DNA of 10,000 bases from Actinidia chinensis (GCA_009663005.1 VIGQ01000151.1:70001-80000); one strand, 5' to 3'; shown: positions 1 through 7,283, counted from the first letter of the stretch. Numbers and translations are program-made. The notes: generated by a model from the letters alone, not told the origin.

Positions 1-104
1 GGTAGAGATAAAAATAATATATAAAGATAAATAAATGTATAATTTTTTTTATATATATAGAGAGAGAAATAAATATATTTTTTACTATCTAATATTTTAT
101 ATTG

Positions 105-152
<48 letters not shown>

Positions 153-264
153 CATTTTTTCTAAAAAATATTCAAACAAAATTAAAAGTTATCCCCGCCA
201 ATAAGTATCCCTCTCTAAAAAGTTATCCACCCTCCCATATCCTCCGGTCAAAACGAGCCCCTAA
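1..264. mobile_element. Right part of a Tourist-like MITE (partial)
   Basis: Read on the minus strand, the edge near 261 begins GGGGCTCGTTTTG and continues into G/A-rich sequence with GGATAACTTTT-type units. The plus strand has AAAAGTTATCC twice, at about 184-194 and 219-229. Ends of the GGGGCTCGTTTG kind flanked by a TAA/TTA target site are typical of PIF/Harbinger-derived Tourist MITEs in eudicots, and TAA follows directly at 262-264. The other terminal inverted repeat would lie left of the window, so the pairing cannot be confirmed. The 78-codon open frame inside it (35-271, plus) is an AT-rich chance frame. Confidence 0.4.
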
Positions 265-925
265 AGTCTAAAAACCAAGTAAAAGAAGGGAAAAATCAAA
301 AAAAAAAGATCTGGTAAAAAGCTGCATTCTTTGTGCCAAAGCCTAAGAGTTACACAACTGAACAAAAAAAAATTCCCTTTGTGTTGCTTGAGTGAAATAA
401 GATGCAACTCTTGACCTTTTCACTAGGATTCCATAAGCTAAAGGCAAGTATTTTGGGGTCATGAAGGCAAAAGTACAAACATACAACATAAATATGAATA
501 AATCCGAACCCAGGTCCAAAATCCATTCAATCCAAAATTTTGGACCATTCCAATTCAAATAAATATTTATCCGATTCAATCCGGTTTTATAATTGGAAAC
601 GTATTATATTTTTTTTGGGTAATTACGTACAATTTTTTTACTTGGACTCTAAATAAGAGGGAAAAAATGATCAAATCGGATCGAATAATCAAATGAATTT
701 TGGACGAATGGTCCATGTAAGTCAGATTCAAATTCGGGCAATACGATTTATCATTCCCAAACTTGGATCAGATTACAATGAATTTGATCCCTGACAAGCC
801 GACAACCCGTATAAAGAAGTTTATACAAATTTATATACATCTCGGTAACTTTTCTCTTCCTCCTCTGGTTCAAAAACCATAAAATGCTGGCCCAGCAAAT
901 ACATTGAAGTTAAGCATCACCCCTC
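265..925. other. AT-rich intergenic DNA with one small hairpin
   Basis: No gene is supported here. A 9-bp perfect inverted repeat, GGTCCAAAA at 513-521 with TTTTGGACC at 538-546, sits within sequence rich in AATCC and ATTCAAT repeats. That texture is common in decayed plant repeats. The 78-codon minus frame at 343-579 shows no family signature and spans this repeat-rich DNA, so it is not called as a gene. Confidence 0.4.
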
Positions 926-1069
926 CTATAAAGACCCAACAACTTGAGAGATCAGTGGGGTGGCATCAAACGTATGTGTCCATGATACCTTAAAGTCGCA
1001 ACCTCTGAAAAGTTTGTTCAACATCTGATATCGCATTGATGACGAATTTATTCCCCACATCTCATATTC
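926..1069 (-). pseudogene. Exon-like orphan open segment, unrecognised
   Basis: On the minus strand a good splice-acceptor context, CTCTTTTCAG followed by GAATATGAG, lies at 1070-1079. It opens a 47-codon frame beginning EYEMWGINSSSMRYQMLNKL and ending at TAG (926-928). A donor-like AAG|GTATCA occurs after residue 27, so the exon could be shorter. The composition is less AT-rich and more codon-like than the surroundings. I do not recognise the protein, no neighbouring exon was found, and a frame of this length can arise by chance. It may be a captured or decayed gene fragment, or noise. Confidence 0.2.
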
Positions 1070-1229
1070 CTGAAAAGAGATCCAAATCAAATCCTATGCT
1101 CCATCTCCACCACCACTCCCAAATCCAAAATCTTCTTACCCACCCTCCATCCCCACTATAGGAAAAAAAAATCCACTACAACGATTATACCATGTCATTA
1201 TTATCACATAATGTCGCCATGGATGCATA

Positions 1230-1620
1230 ACGTAAATATATTTAATTATTTATTAATTATTATATTTAATTATTGTATAATTAATTTTTCTTTTAATATT
1301 AGAATTCTAGTTTCCTTCTTAATTAGAATTTTATTAGATTTAGTAGTATTTTTATAGTCTAATTGATTTAGAATTTTAGTTTCCTTTTTAATTAGAGAGT
1401 TTATTATAAATAAGTTGTAACATTATTTTTAAATGACAGATTATGATTATAATTAATAAAAAAAATGTTAATTTTTTTATTCCTCTTCATCTTTGATTAT
1501 GGCAAAAGCCAAACTTCTCTCTCCTTCTATAATTTTTGTTCGATTTATCTACTTTTACTTGTATTGTTAATATTGATTGATCGTATGATTCAATTTTATT
1601 GTTGTCCTGCTTCACCATCT
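1230..1620 (+). mobile_element. LTR-like or promoter-like AT-rich segment, possible solo LTR
   Basis: The segment repeats TTTCCTT.TTAATTAGA (about 1310-1327 and 1380-1396). It then shows a TATA box in TTATAAATAAG (1404-1414), an AATAAA signal at 1455-1460, and a T/C-rich run ending near CCTGCTTCA. This order (U3 filler, TATA, short R, polyadenylation signal, pyrimidine-rich U5) resembles LTRs of plant copia or TRIM elements. I could not find a convincing TG...CA pair with a 5-bp target duplication, a primer binding site or a second LTR, so the boundaries are approximate. A plain promoter-like AT-rich spacer is the alternative. Confidence 0.28.
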
Positions 1621-1715
1621 AATTACAAATTGGTCTTGTAAACACAATCAACCCTACTAGGTAAACATAGTAGTGACTTTTTTAAAATTAACAGTTACAT
1701 TTACCCAATAAATTT

Positions 1716-1745
1716 CACTATCCATTTAAAATTATATGGATAGTG
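1716..1745. repeat. Hairpin CACTATCCAT / ATGGATAGTG
   Basis: This is a perfect 10-bp inverted repeat, CACTATCCAT at 1716-1725 and ATGGATAGTG at 1736-1745, with a 10-base AT spacer. It lies between two CCACTATA(A)GG-like strings at about 1153-1163 and 1781-1791. It may be an internal part of a decayed transposon, but no transposon ends are proven. Confidence 0.35.
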
Positions 1746-1959
1746 ATACTACAAAATCATTATCACGTGTTATTTTTACTCCACTATAAGGATCCACCTA
1801 GTACAGATTCCATTTTTAACAAAACAATAATAGAGAAACAAACACATAAAAAAGGACACAGAGAAAAGTTAAATGAGAAGACAGCCAAAAGGATGACAAA
1901 AGAATAAGGCTCATGGAAAAATTGATAACAATCATAATAGAGTTACTAAACTTTAGTAC

Positions 1960-2704
1960 AATGTTACATCATGGAAGAACCAAATGCCCCACATGTCACT
2001 TACTGCCCCCCAACAATAATTCAGTTCACAAGTGGAACACATCTGCAACCCCAATCCCTTCCCCCCTCTTAGCCTAGTCAAAATAACCAGCAGTGATAAC
2101 AAAACAAGAAGTGGATGAAACAATATAACCCCCCACCTTTCACAATTTCCTATTCAACTCTCGACAAGAAATATAACAAGTTAAAAATCAAACTAAAATT
2201 AGACAACAGGTCTGCAACTACAGCTCCTAGTTCATCTCAATCAAGTTTATAAAATAAAGTCAATTCTTTACATATCAGAATTTTGGCCTTTTGATAGAAA
2301 GATTATAGTAAATATTAACCGATACAGTCCATATCGGTTCATATATAGCCATATCACCGATACCAATATAGCAATTTAAAAGCCTGATCTCAATGAACTT
2401 CAGGGGGGAAAATGGAGATCTGATTTTCAAAATCTGGAAGAAAAAGTACCTATACAGACCAGATTTTTGTAAATGACCCTGATAAGCTTAATGCCTTCCT
2501 GAATCCTCCTGATTGCTTCAAATAATAATACTAATAATATATAGATTAAATGATTTTCCCGTTCGCTGAAGATTCTATTTTTCATCTCAATTCTACTGTA
2601 ATCTTTAAACCCCACATCGCAACCAATTGACAATGAAAAATAAATTATTCGGTTTACTCTCCGGATCTTTTTGGCTCAGAAAATACTTCTGATTTACTAA
2701 GCAA
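1960..2704 (-). other. Probable 3' flank / 3' UTR of the zinc finger gene, with an ACCGATA repeat
   Basis: No coding sequence is supported in this stretch. It lies directly downstream, on the minus strand, of the frameshifted CCCH zinc finger gene, and its minus strand reads T-rich like a plant 3' UTR. I could not identify a clear AATAAA with a downstream element, so the transcript end is open. A short hairpin, ACCGATA (2318-2324) with TATCGGT (2332-2338), is followed by a further ACCGATACC (2356-2364). ACCGATA/TATCGGT repeats occur in dispersed plant repeats. The 68-codon minus frame at 2427-2633 lies inside this presumed UTR and has no family signature. Confidence 0.3.
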
Positions 2705-2724
2705 ACAAACTTTATCAAGTGATC

Positions 2725-2868
2725 TTGCTCTAGCCATGCTCCCAAAAAACTGCAGGATCAAGTTTTTCCAGTGGAGTTTGAATCGGAATCCTCATCGGAG
2801 GAGTTTCTTGATCTCAGGTGGCGGATTCTTTCACCAGTGACTGAACCCATGAAAGGTCAGGCTCCTCC
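2725..2868 (-). other. C-terminal motifs of the zinc finger gene
   Basis: From 2868 downward the minus strand reads EEPDLSWVQSLVKES. An extra base must then be skipped to continue PPEIK, and another shift gives ETPPMRIPI and then DPAVLGAWLEQ near 2760-2725. In the plant ankyrin/CCCH family the EPD(L/V)SWVQSLVK block is a conserved C-terminal signature, followed by an L.AWLEQ/AWIEQ tail close to the stop. The run of six T's near 2743 is where the last frame switch is needed. The stop codon itself cannot be placed; the protein probably ended between 2715 and 2705. Confidence 0.8.
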
Positions 2869-3224
2869 CATGAGGCCCGCTGTAAATGATTTACGCACCG
2901 AGACCAGTTCTCTCATCAAACAGGACCAATCTATGCCATTAGGGTATTCCACTTGCCAAAATTCAACAGGAGAAACCGACAATCCTTGCCCCATGGTTCC
3001 AGAATCCCGCGAGCTGAGGCTGCGCAGCTGCGTCTGTGATTCTCACATGACAAGAGAGGACAGCCTAGGCTAAACAGGGATTGTGGCTCAATGCTTGAGG
3101 GGACATCTCCGGGCTGATGGAATGGAACATTTAAGGTGCCGCTGATAAATGGGTGCTCAACATTGTTGGGAGAGTACAGATTTCAGTGATCGGAGACCAA
3201 ATGTCTGTGGTTGCTGGAATTGCT

Positions 3225-3347
3225 TAGAACACAGGTTTTATGAGATGGAGAGACATGCTGAAAGCAACATCCGTGATCGGTAAATCTAGGAGAAGATACC
3301 TCTCTGGAGAAAACTTCATCAAGGTTCGAAGGGGTTAGGGTTTTCGG
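3225..3347 (-). other. Ser/Pro-rich linker block, the longest readable stretch
   Basis: One open minus frame (3440-3183) reads PKTLTPSNLDEVFS, then EVSSPRFTD and QHVSPSHKTCVL. In the OXS2/TZF7-8 family the sequence between the zinc fingers and the C-terminus carries the same (P/L)SNLE/DE(L/V)FSAE, SSPRF(S/T)D and SP(S/T)HKSAVLNQ blocks. Just before it, in other frames, are RDIPTEELYMLLDFE-like residues near 3480-3425. After it, QLRSLSSRDSGTMG is readable at 3030-2989. Confidence 0.75.
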
Positions 3348-3754
3348 GACGAAAACAGGGAGCTTGGGGAAAAGGATGTATTGGGATGTGTCAGCGAGAC
3401 GCACGAGATATAATTTAGGAGATGCTGTGATGAACTTCAAAATCTAGCAGCATATAGAGCTCCTCAGTGGGAATGTCTCTCGGCATTAAAAGATGATCTC
3501 AGACAGCTTGTCTGGAAAATGCTTCCAGGAAGATGCAACAGTAGGGATATTTTGCTGTGGCCAAGCAAACAGATGGGTACATAATAGCATTCCAGAAGGC
3601 GACATGGGTGAGAAAGAGAGGTGACATTTCACAAAAAGGGCGAGGGCGAAGAGAACCAGGCAAAAGGACTCAAGCCACAAGCATATCCATCCCGGAAGCA
3701 GAAAAGTCAACGACGAGGAGGATGGAAAGGCAGATCCTGGGACATATCTAACGG

Positions 3755-4093
3755 AGGAAGTTCCTCGGGGTGTGAGCAAAGAAGGCAAGCAAACACGGCT
3801 TGAGAGCAAAACTTTGTTTCCATCTTGCCGAAGGGGGGGGGGGGGGGGCGGGGTCCGGTATGTGCGGGTGTAGCCGCAATCAAAAAACCCCTATGAGCAT
3901 ACTCGCACAAGTCTCCACGTTGCATTGCCCCTGCGAAAATTTGGACAAGGCACACAACTGTAATGAAAACGTCCTCGGGGCCCTTCTTCGAGCATTCTCA
4001 ACGGTGATGAACAAAAGGGCACTCAGTCCAATCATGAGTATAGGCTCGAGAACAAGGGGCGGATCTAAATGAGAACATCCGAAATTCATCAGT
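3755..4093 (-). other. Arginine-rich plus tandem CCCH zinc finger domain, broken
   Basis: The arginine-rich module is intact in one frame: C-X5-H-X4-C-X3-H in CSRAYTHDWTECPFVH, ending near 4005. ENARRRAPR follows in the next frame. Finger 1 should be C-X7-C-X5-C-X3-H. All four ligand codons are visible (CPNFRRG, a TGC, then GDLCEYAH), but compensating small indels separate them. Finger 2 should be C-X5-C-X4-C-X3-H. Its first Cys is gone where a C16 run (coding strand) replaces the expected CGGCTCTGC-like sequence, while its later Cys and FFAH residues can be read across frames. As written, no translation would contain both fingers. Confidence 0.82.
3833..3848 (+). repeat. G16 homopolymer inside the zinc finger coding region
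   Basis: Sixteen consecutive G's, then C and four more G's, lie on the plus strand and read as a C run on the coding strand. The family has a short Arg-Thr-Arg-Leu-Cys stretch here, so the run replaces codons including the first Cys of finger 2. It is the largest single disruption of the gene. Confidence 0.9.
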
Positions 4094-4439
4094 GGAATTA
4101 CACTGTTTCTTGATGTCTGCGAAAGAAGGATTCAAACGGGTTCTTCTTGCTTCTCCGGCGGCACCAAGATGTTAGGGATATCCCAAGCCTAAAATGTTTA
4201 GTGCTGAGTTAATCCACAGCAAAGACATCGGACCATTTGGGGGGAGGATGAAGAGGGGTGGTGAACAGATTCTCACTACCGTATGAAGAGCTTCAAATGC
4301 TCTCGATGAATAGAATCATCATCTTAAGGATCATTCAAGGGCATCTTTTAAGTCTGGAACTCGGAGGAGAACAAACAACATACATGGGGGGATGACCATT
4401 GGCATTATGGAATCGCGCATCTGCACAGCAAGTAACAAC

Positions 4440-4749
4440 AGCTTTACAACATTAAACAGCATTCACAGACTTCAATCACGTAGATGCAGCACAATGAAAG
4501 GGCAGAGAGTGCTCGTATCTGGGCCGCAGGAAAAGATTTACATCCGCCTCAGATAAAGAGAGTATTAGTTTAAACATCCACGCTGCCTTACGTGGCAGCA
4601 ACCATTAACGGAGTCGATGCTCGAGTACATAGGGACAGATGCTCTCTGGCGTTCCATACCAGAGTCCCTGTCGTTAATCGCTGAAGCAATACGAAAATCA
4701 AATGCTTGAATCCCCAACATTATTGTCTGCAGCAAGCTCAAGCAGAATG
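4440..4749 (-). other. Ankyrin-repeat region of the zinc finger gene, broken
   Basis: Frame-hopping on the minus strand gives ILLELAADNNVGD (4748-4709), LWYG (4664-4653), then TPLMVAAT, a TAA in place of Tyr at 4588-4590, GSVDV, LILSLSEADVNL, a CGPDTST-like block, FHCAAS, VNAV, NVVKLLL and NANGH. Below 4440 VVCSPP and LKDALE-like residues follow. This is the two-repeat ankyrin block of the OXS2/TZF7-11 proteins, where R(T)PLMVAATYGSVDV and TALHCAASGG are the family consensus. At least four frame switches are needed in about 300 bases. Confidence 0.8.
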
Positions 4750-5352
4750 GAGAGAAGGAGATTTCTGCCAGGTTAATCATAATTCTCTAGTTAACTTTAC
4801 ACTATCGGGCAAAGGACAAAGAACCAGAGTCTCGGAATTTAGCTGATCGGACACTACAATGCTTTGATCACCGGAATCAATCTGGGGAAATATGCAAAAA
4901 CTAGGTTTACGGACTCGAAACCAAAAAACCACATCTAAAACAAAATGCCCATCCATAGAAAATCCATACCATCCAATATTCCCATATGGCACCCAAGGTA
5001 TTAGATCAAATGGAATCATTATCGCCCAGAAGAATAAAGATCAGGAACAATGATTCTCCTGCATCACAATTCTCCACCCCAATTTTAAAATACATTTATA
5101 CCCATTATTTAAAACGAATTATGAAATCTAACAAAACTTATACTCCAAATTTTTAAAAAGACCAAAACAAAACCATATCGCAAACAATGATTTTCTAACC
5201 AAAACAATACCTATAAAAATACACTTTCAATCCATTAATGACAACCGTATATACATAATATTATAATGAACTAATAGACATGAAATTAAATTGAAAATAA
5301 GAATACTACCCATACACATTACAAAATTTTAGTCAGCTATATCTATATATTA

Positions 5353-5368
5353 CCCCACCCACCCCACC
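5353..5368 (-). repeat. G-rich tract with quadruplex potential on the transcribed sense strand
   Basis: The minus strand reads GGTGGGGTGGGTGGGG, four G-runs with single-T loops, inside the presumed leader intron. It can form a two-tetrad G-quadruplex in DNA or pre-mRNA. A poly-A stretch follows on the plus strand at 5369-5381. Confidence 0.5.
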
Positions 5369-5604
5369 AAAAAAAAAAAAAGGAATAATAAATCAGAAAG
5401 GAAGCAGTTATCCATAGAAGGGAGTAGAAAGAAACTCACCAACAAATAGTGAAGACAAAGTGCTGCAATTTACCCACCATATTGCATAGGTCAAGGTTAT
5501 TGTATATAGGAAAAACAAAATTCAAACGTAAAAACCACAAAAATGGTAAGAAGAAAAATACACATAAGAGCATAAAACTCACGGACACGGTACTCCCCAT
5601 AAAA

Positions 5605-5630
5605 CCCCCCCCCCCCCCCCCCCCCCCCCC
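5605..5630 (+). repeat. C26 homopolymer in the presumed intron
   Basis: Twenty-six consecutive C's interrupt otherwise AT-rich DNA; the sense strand of the zinc finger gene would carry G26. Such long mononucleotide G/C tracts are rare in plant DNA and hard to sequence. It gives rise to poly-Gly and poly-Pro chance frames on the two strands. Confidence 0.95.
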
Positions 5631-5972
5631 AACCATTTTCCGTATTTGGACTACGAGAATGTACACAGTACCTCGCGCTTATAATTATTACCCAACAGGA
5701 CCAGAAAAGGGGAAAAAATCAAAAATAAAATAAAGAAAACAAATAAAGTACTTTGAACGAAAAATCTGAGTCCATTTTAGTGAGGGAAAACAGCTTCGAA
5801 ATTAGTTTTCATAGCCAAAGCTAAACCACCAAATACACAAACACTTATTGTGGAATTGAAAAAAAACAAACTACTCAAAAATAAGCAATTTTTTTCATAA
5901 AATTGCATTGCAAAGCAGATATTAAAAAATACACAATAAAATCAATCAAAACACTTAGAATCATATTTATAC

Positions 5973-6350
5973 CTGAGAACTCGAAATATTTTCATTCATT
6001 CATTCACCGATAAGCAGAAAAACACAACGAGGAGAAAACTGGCGGACGCCTCCAAAAGGCGGCCAACGACGGCCATTGGGCGGCGACGGCGACTCCATCG
6101 CCGTGCAAGAAAGGGGAGAGAGAGAAATGTTGTCGAAATAGGACGAAATGAAGTGGCAATGAATGCTAATTGGGAGAGATTTTGGGGCATTTTAAACCTT
6201 TTTTGTTTATGACGAAAATTGTATGGAAATTCACCCGGAAATCATGTTAAAAAGTTTTTTGACGGGAGGACACCGGTGAGGCGGGCGGAGGACTGTTCAG
6301 AGAGAGAGAGAGAATGAAGAGTCGGTAGCCGTAAAGTTCCATCAACAGGA
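5973..6350 (-). promoter_or_regulatory. Probable 5' leader exon of the zinc finger gene with upstream ORFs
   Basis: This is a GC-richer island between AT-rich flanks, ending in a donor-like CTCAG|GTATAA. Its minus strand contains CTCTCTCTCTCTCT and other pyrimidine-rich patches typical of plant 5' leaders. Several AUGs are present: a 4-codon ORF at 6231-6245, a 64-codon ORF at 5996-6190 (begins MPQNLSQLAFIATSF), and a 32-codon ORF at 6000-6098 (begins MESPSPPNGRRWPPFGG). All end before the donor, so none joins the main coding region by splicing at that site. They could repress translation, but without homologues this is inference. An independent small gene is the alternative. Confidence 0.42.
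6299..6312. repeat. (AG)7 microsatellite, CT patch on the minus strand
   Basis: A short AG dinucleotide run reads as CTCTCT on the minus strand, about 70 bases downstream of the TATA-like box. Pyrimidine (Y) patches of this kind are frequent around plant transcription starts and in leaders. Confidence 0.75.
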
Positions 6351-6378
6351 CGTATTTGTTTTAAAATAAATGGATGAT

Positions 6379-6385
6379 AAATATA
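6379..6385 (-). promoter_or_regulatory. TATA-like box for the leader exon
   Basis: The minus strand reads AATTATATTTATC. A TATA box here would place the transcription start roughly 25-35 bases downstream, near 6350, just ahead of the CT-rich leader. The area is AT-rich, so a chance match is easy. Confidence 0.3.
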
Positions 6386-7116
6386 ATTTTTTAAATAAAT
6401 TATAAAACAGATATTATTTGATAATATATTTAATTATTTCGTTCTAATTGATATTTTGCATAATTTTATATAACAATTCCTAATTAAATGAATGATCAAT
6501 TTTTTTTATACTTTAAAATTTAAACTTTACCGTAAGTTAAATGATTTTGATCGGTGATCCAAATCATTCAACTTGTAAAGACCGGTGATGAAATCAATTG
6601 AATATTGATAGGAACCATCGCTTTTGTTAGAATAATCATGCATTGGTCGTACAGCTAGTTTTAAAAGTAGGATTCAAACATGTTGTTATAAATATCCAAT
6701 CAATCTAATTTTTTATGGGATAAATTATACAAACCTCCCCCAATTTCTAATAAATATAGATATTTTCCTAATAATTTTTTTAAATTACATTGCACTCTCA
6801 ATAATATATACAAACCTCTCCTCTATTAGTCAACTGTTAGAATTAATCAAAGAATAATGTGATTTCAGCCAAATTATCTTGCGTTAATACCAACAATGTT
6901 CTTCTTGCTATTCTCTCAAAGTTCTCTCCAAAATTACACAGGCCTCCCTTAAGAATACATTAAAATTATAAGGAAATTTAAAATTATAATTAGTAATTAA
7001 TAAATAAAAATGTAACAAATACATGTATAGTTAATAGTACATATATATTATCTTGTTTTAAGTTGGGCTACTGTGTTTTTTGCAATTGTTATAAAAATAA
7101 TTTTTCGCTTCTGCTA
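6386..7116. repeat. AT-rich upstream DNA with three copies of a degenerate ACAAACCTCCC motif
   Basis: No gene is visible. Three related strings occur in the same orientation: AAATTATACAAACCTCCCCC (6722-6741), AATATATACAAACCTCTCCT (6803-6822) and AAATTACACAGGCCTCCCTT (6931-6950). AAATTACAC.AACCTCCCC-type sequence is common in dispersed plant repeats, so this is probably a decayed element. No ends or target duplications could be placed. Confidence 0.35.
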
Positions 7117-7192
7117 GGTGGTGGTGAAGTGATGGTGGTGGTGGTGGTGGTGGTGGTGGTGGTGGTGGAGGTGGCGGGGGGGTGGTAGAGGA
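7117..7192. repeat. (TGG)n trinucleotide microsatellite
   Basis: A perfect run of twelve TGG units spans 7133-7168. It is preceded by three imperfect GGT units and followed by GGAGGTGGCGGGGGGTGG. On the minus strand it is (CCA)n, which creates a poly-Pro chance frame (7058-7399) with no family signature. The G-rich strand has quadruplex potential. Confidence 0.92.
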
Positions 7193-7261
7193 GGTTTGGA
7201 TTGAAAGGGATATGCATGAAAAAAATTTATCAATAAAACAAAAATACATTTTTGTTGTTTT

Positions 7262-7283
7262 CACTATTTTTTTAAAAATAGTG
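7262..7283. repeat. Near-perfect hairpin CACTATTTTT-TT-AAAAATAGTG
   Basis: A 10-bp perfect inverted repeat with a 2-base spacer. It is AT-rich apart from the CACTA/TAGTG ends, and no larger element could be built around it. Confidence 0.6.

Larger units (their letters stand above)
2705..4881 (-). pseudogene. OXS2-like: Frameshifted CCCH tandem zinc finger protein with ankyrin repeats (OXS2/TZF7-TZF8 type)
   Basis: Plant proteins of this family bind RNA and possibly DNA. They move between cytoplasmic granules and the nucleus and act in stress and flowering responses. Landmarks appear in family order on the minus strand: ILLELAADNNVGD, LWYG, TPLMVAAT-GSVDV, LILSLSEADVNL (ankyrin); DEFRMFSF, CSRAYTHDWTECPFVH, ENARRRAPR, FHYSCVPCPNFRRG, GDLCEYAH, FFAHTPEELP (zinc fingers); AWPQQNIPT, LTPSNLDEVFS, VSPSHK, QLRSLSSRD, EEPDLSWVQSLVKES, LGAWLEQ. 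The span of about 2.2 kb fits an intronless coding exon of about 700 codons, the usual length. The frame breaks repeatedly, for example TAA at 4588-4590 where the family has Tyr, a shift at about 4568-4576, TGA at 3998-4000, a G16 run at 3833-3848 and an extra base in VKES|PPE near 2826. The block begins just after a good acceptor. The expected MCSG start reads ATTGATTCCGG, so the start codon seems lost. The family call is firm. Whether the gene is dead or badly sequenced is open. Confidence 0.88.
4882..5972 (-). other. Probable leader intron of the zinc finger gene
   Basis: The minus strand has a donor-like TCTCAG|GTATAAATA (GT at 5972-5971) and an acceptor TTTTTGCATATTTCCCCAG (AG at 4883-4882) directly before the first coding block. 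The intervening DNA is AT-rich with no coding signature. Members of this family commonly carry an intron in the 5' UTR, and this layout fits. Other donors on the same strand, GTGAGT at 5582-5577 and at 5439-5434, could mark alternative or additional leader splicing. The frames at 5436-5666 (minus) and 5449-5733 (plus) exist only because of the homopolymer below. Splice sites are inferred from sequence alone. Confidence 0.5.

Noticed and set aside
885..935. GAAGTTAAGCATCA, resembling the GCAGTTAAGCGTG segment of 5S rRNA
   Set aside because: The match is only about a dozen bases; the rest of the 5S sequence and its internal promoter boxes are absent.
1150..1795. CACTA-type transposon bounded by CACTATAGG (about 1155) and CACTATAAGG (about 1782)
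   Set aside because: The two strings are in the same orientation rather than inverted, and no 3-bp target duplication or transposase remnant was found.
2771..3073. 100-codon plus-strand open frame
   Set aside because: It is antisense to the C-terminal part of the minus-strand zinc finger gene (QLRSLSSRD and EEPDLSWVQSLVKES are on the other strand) and has no family signature.
3557..4072. Several plus-strand frames of 60-90 codons
   Set aside because: They are antisense shadows of the zinc finger and Ser/Pro-rich coding region, and one depends on the G16 run for a poly-Gly stretch.
4120..4200. TGTTAGGGATATCCC next to a GGCGGCACCA-like string, resembling an LTR edge with a primer binding site on the minus strand
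   Set aside because: The same bases translate, with one stop and shifts, as PPEKQEEPV and then the DPSLPDIK-equivalent region just before DEFRMFSF, which is the expected zinc finger protein sequence. No second LTR, gag or pol was seen.
5436..5733. Poly-Gly and poly-Pro proteins on opposite strands
   Set aside because: Both frames are artefacts of the C26 homopolymer in non-coding DNA.
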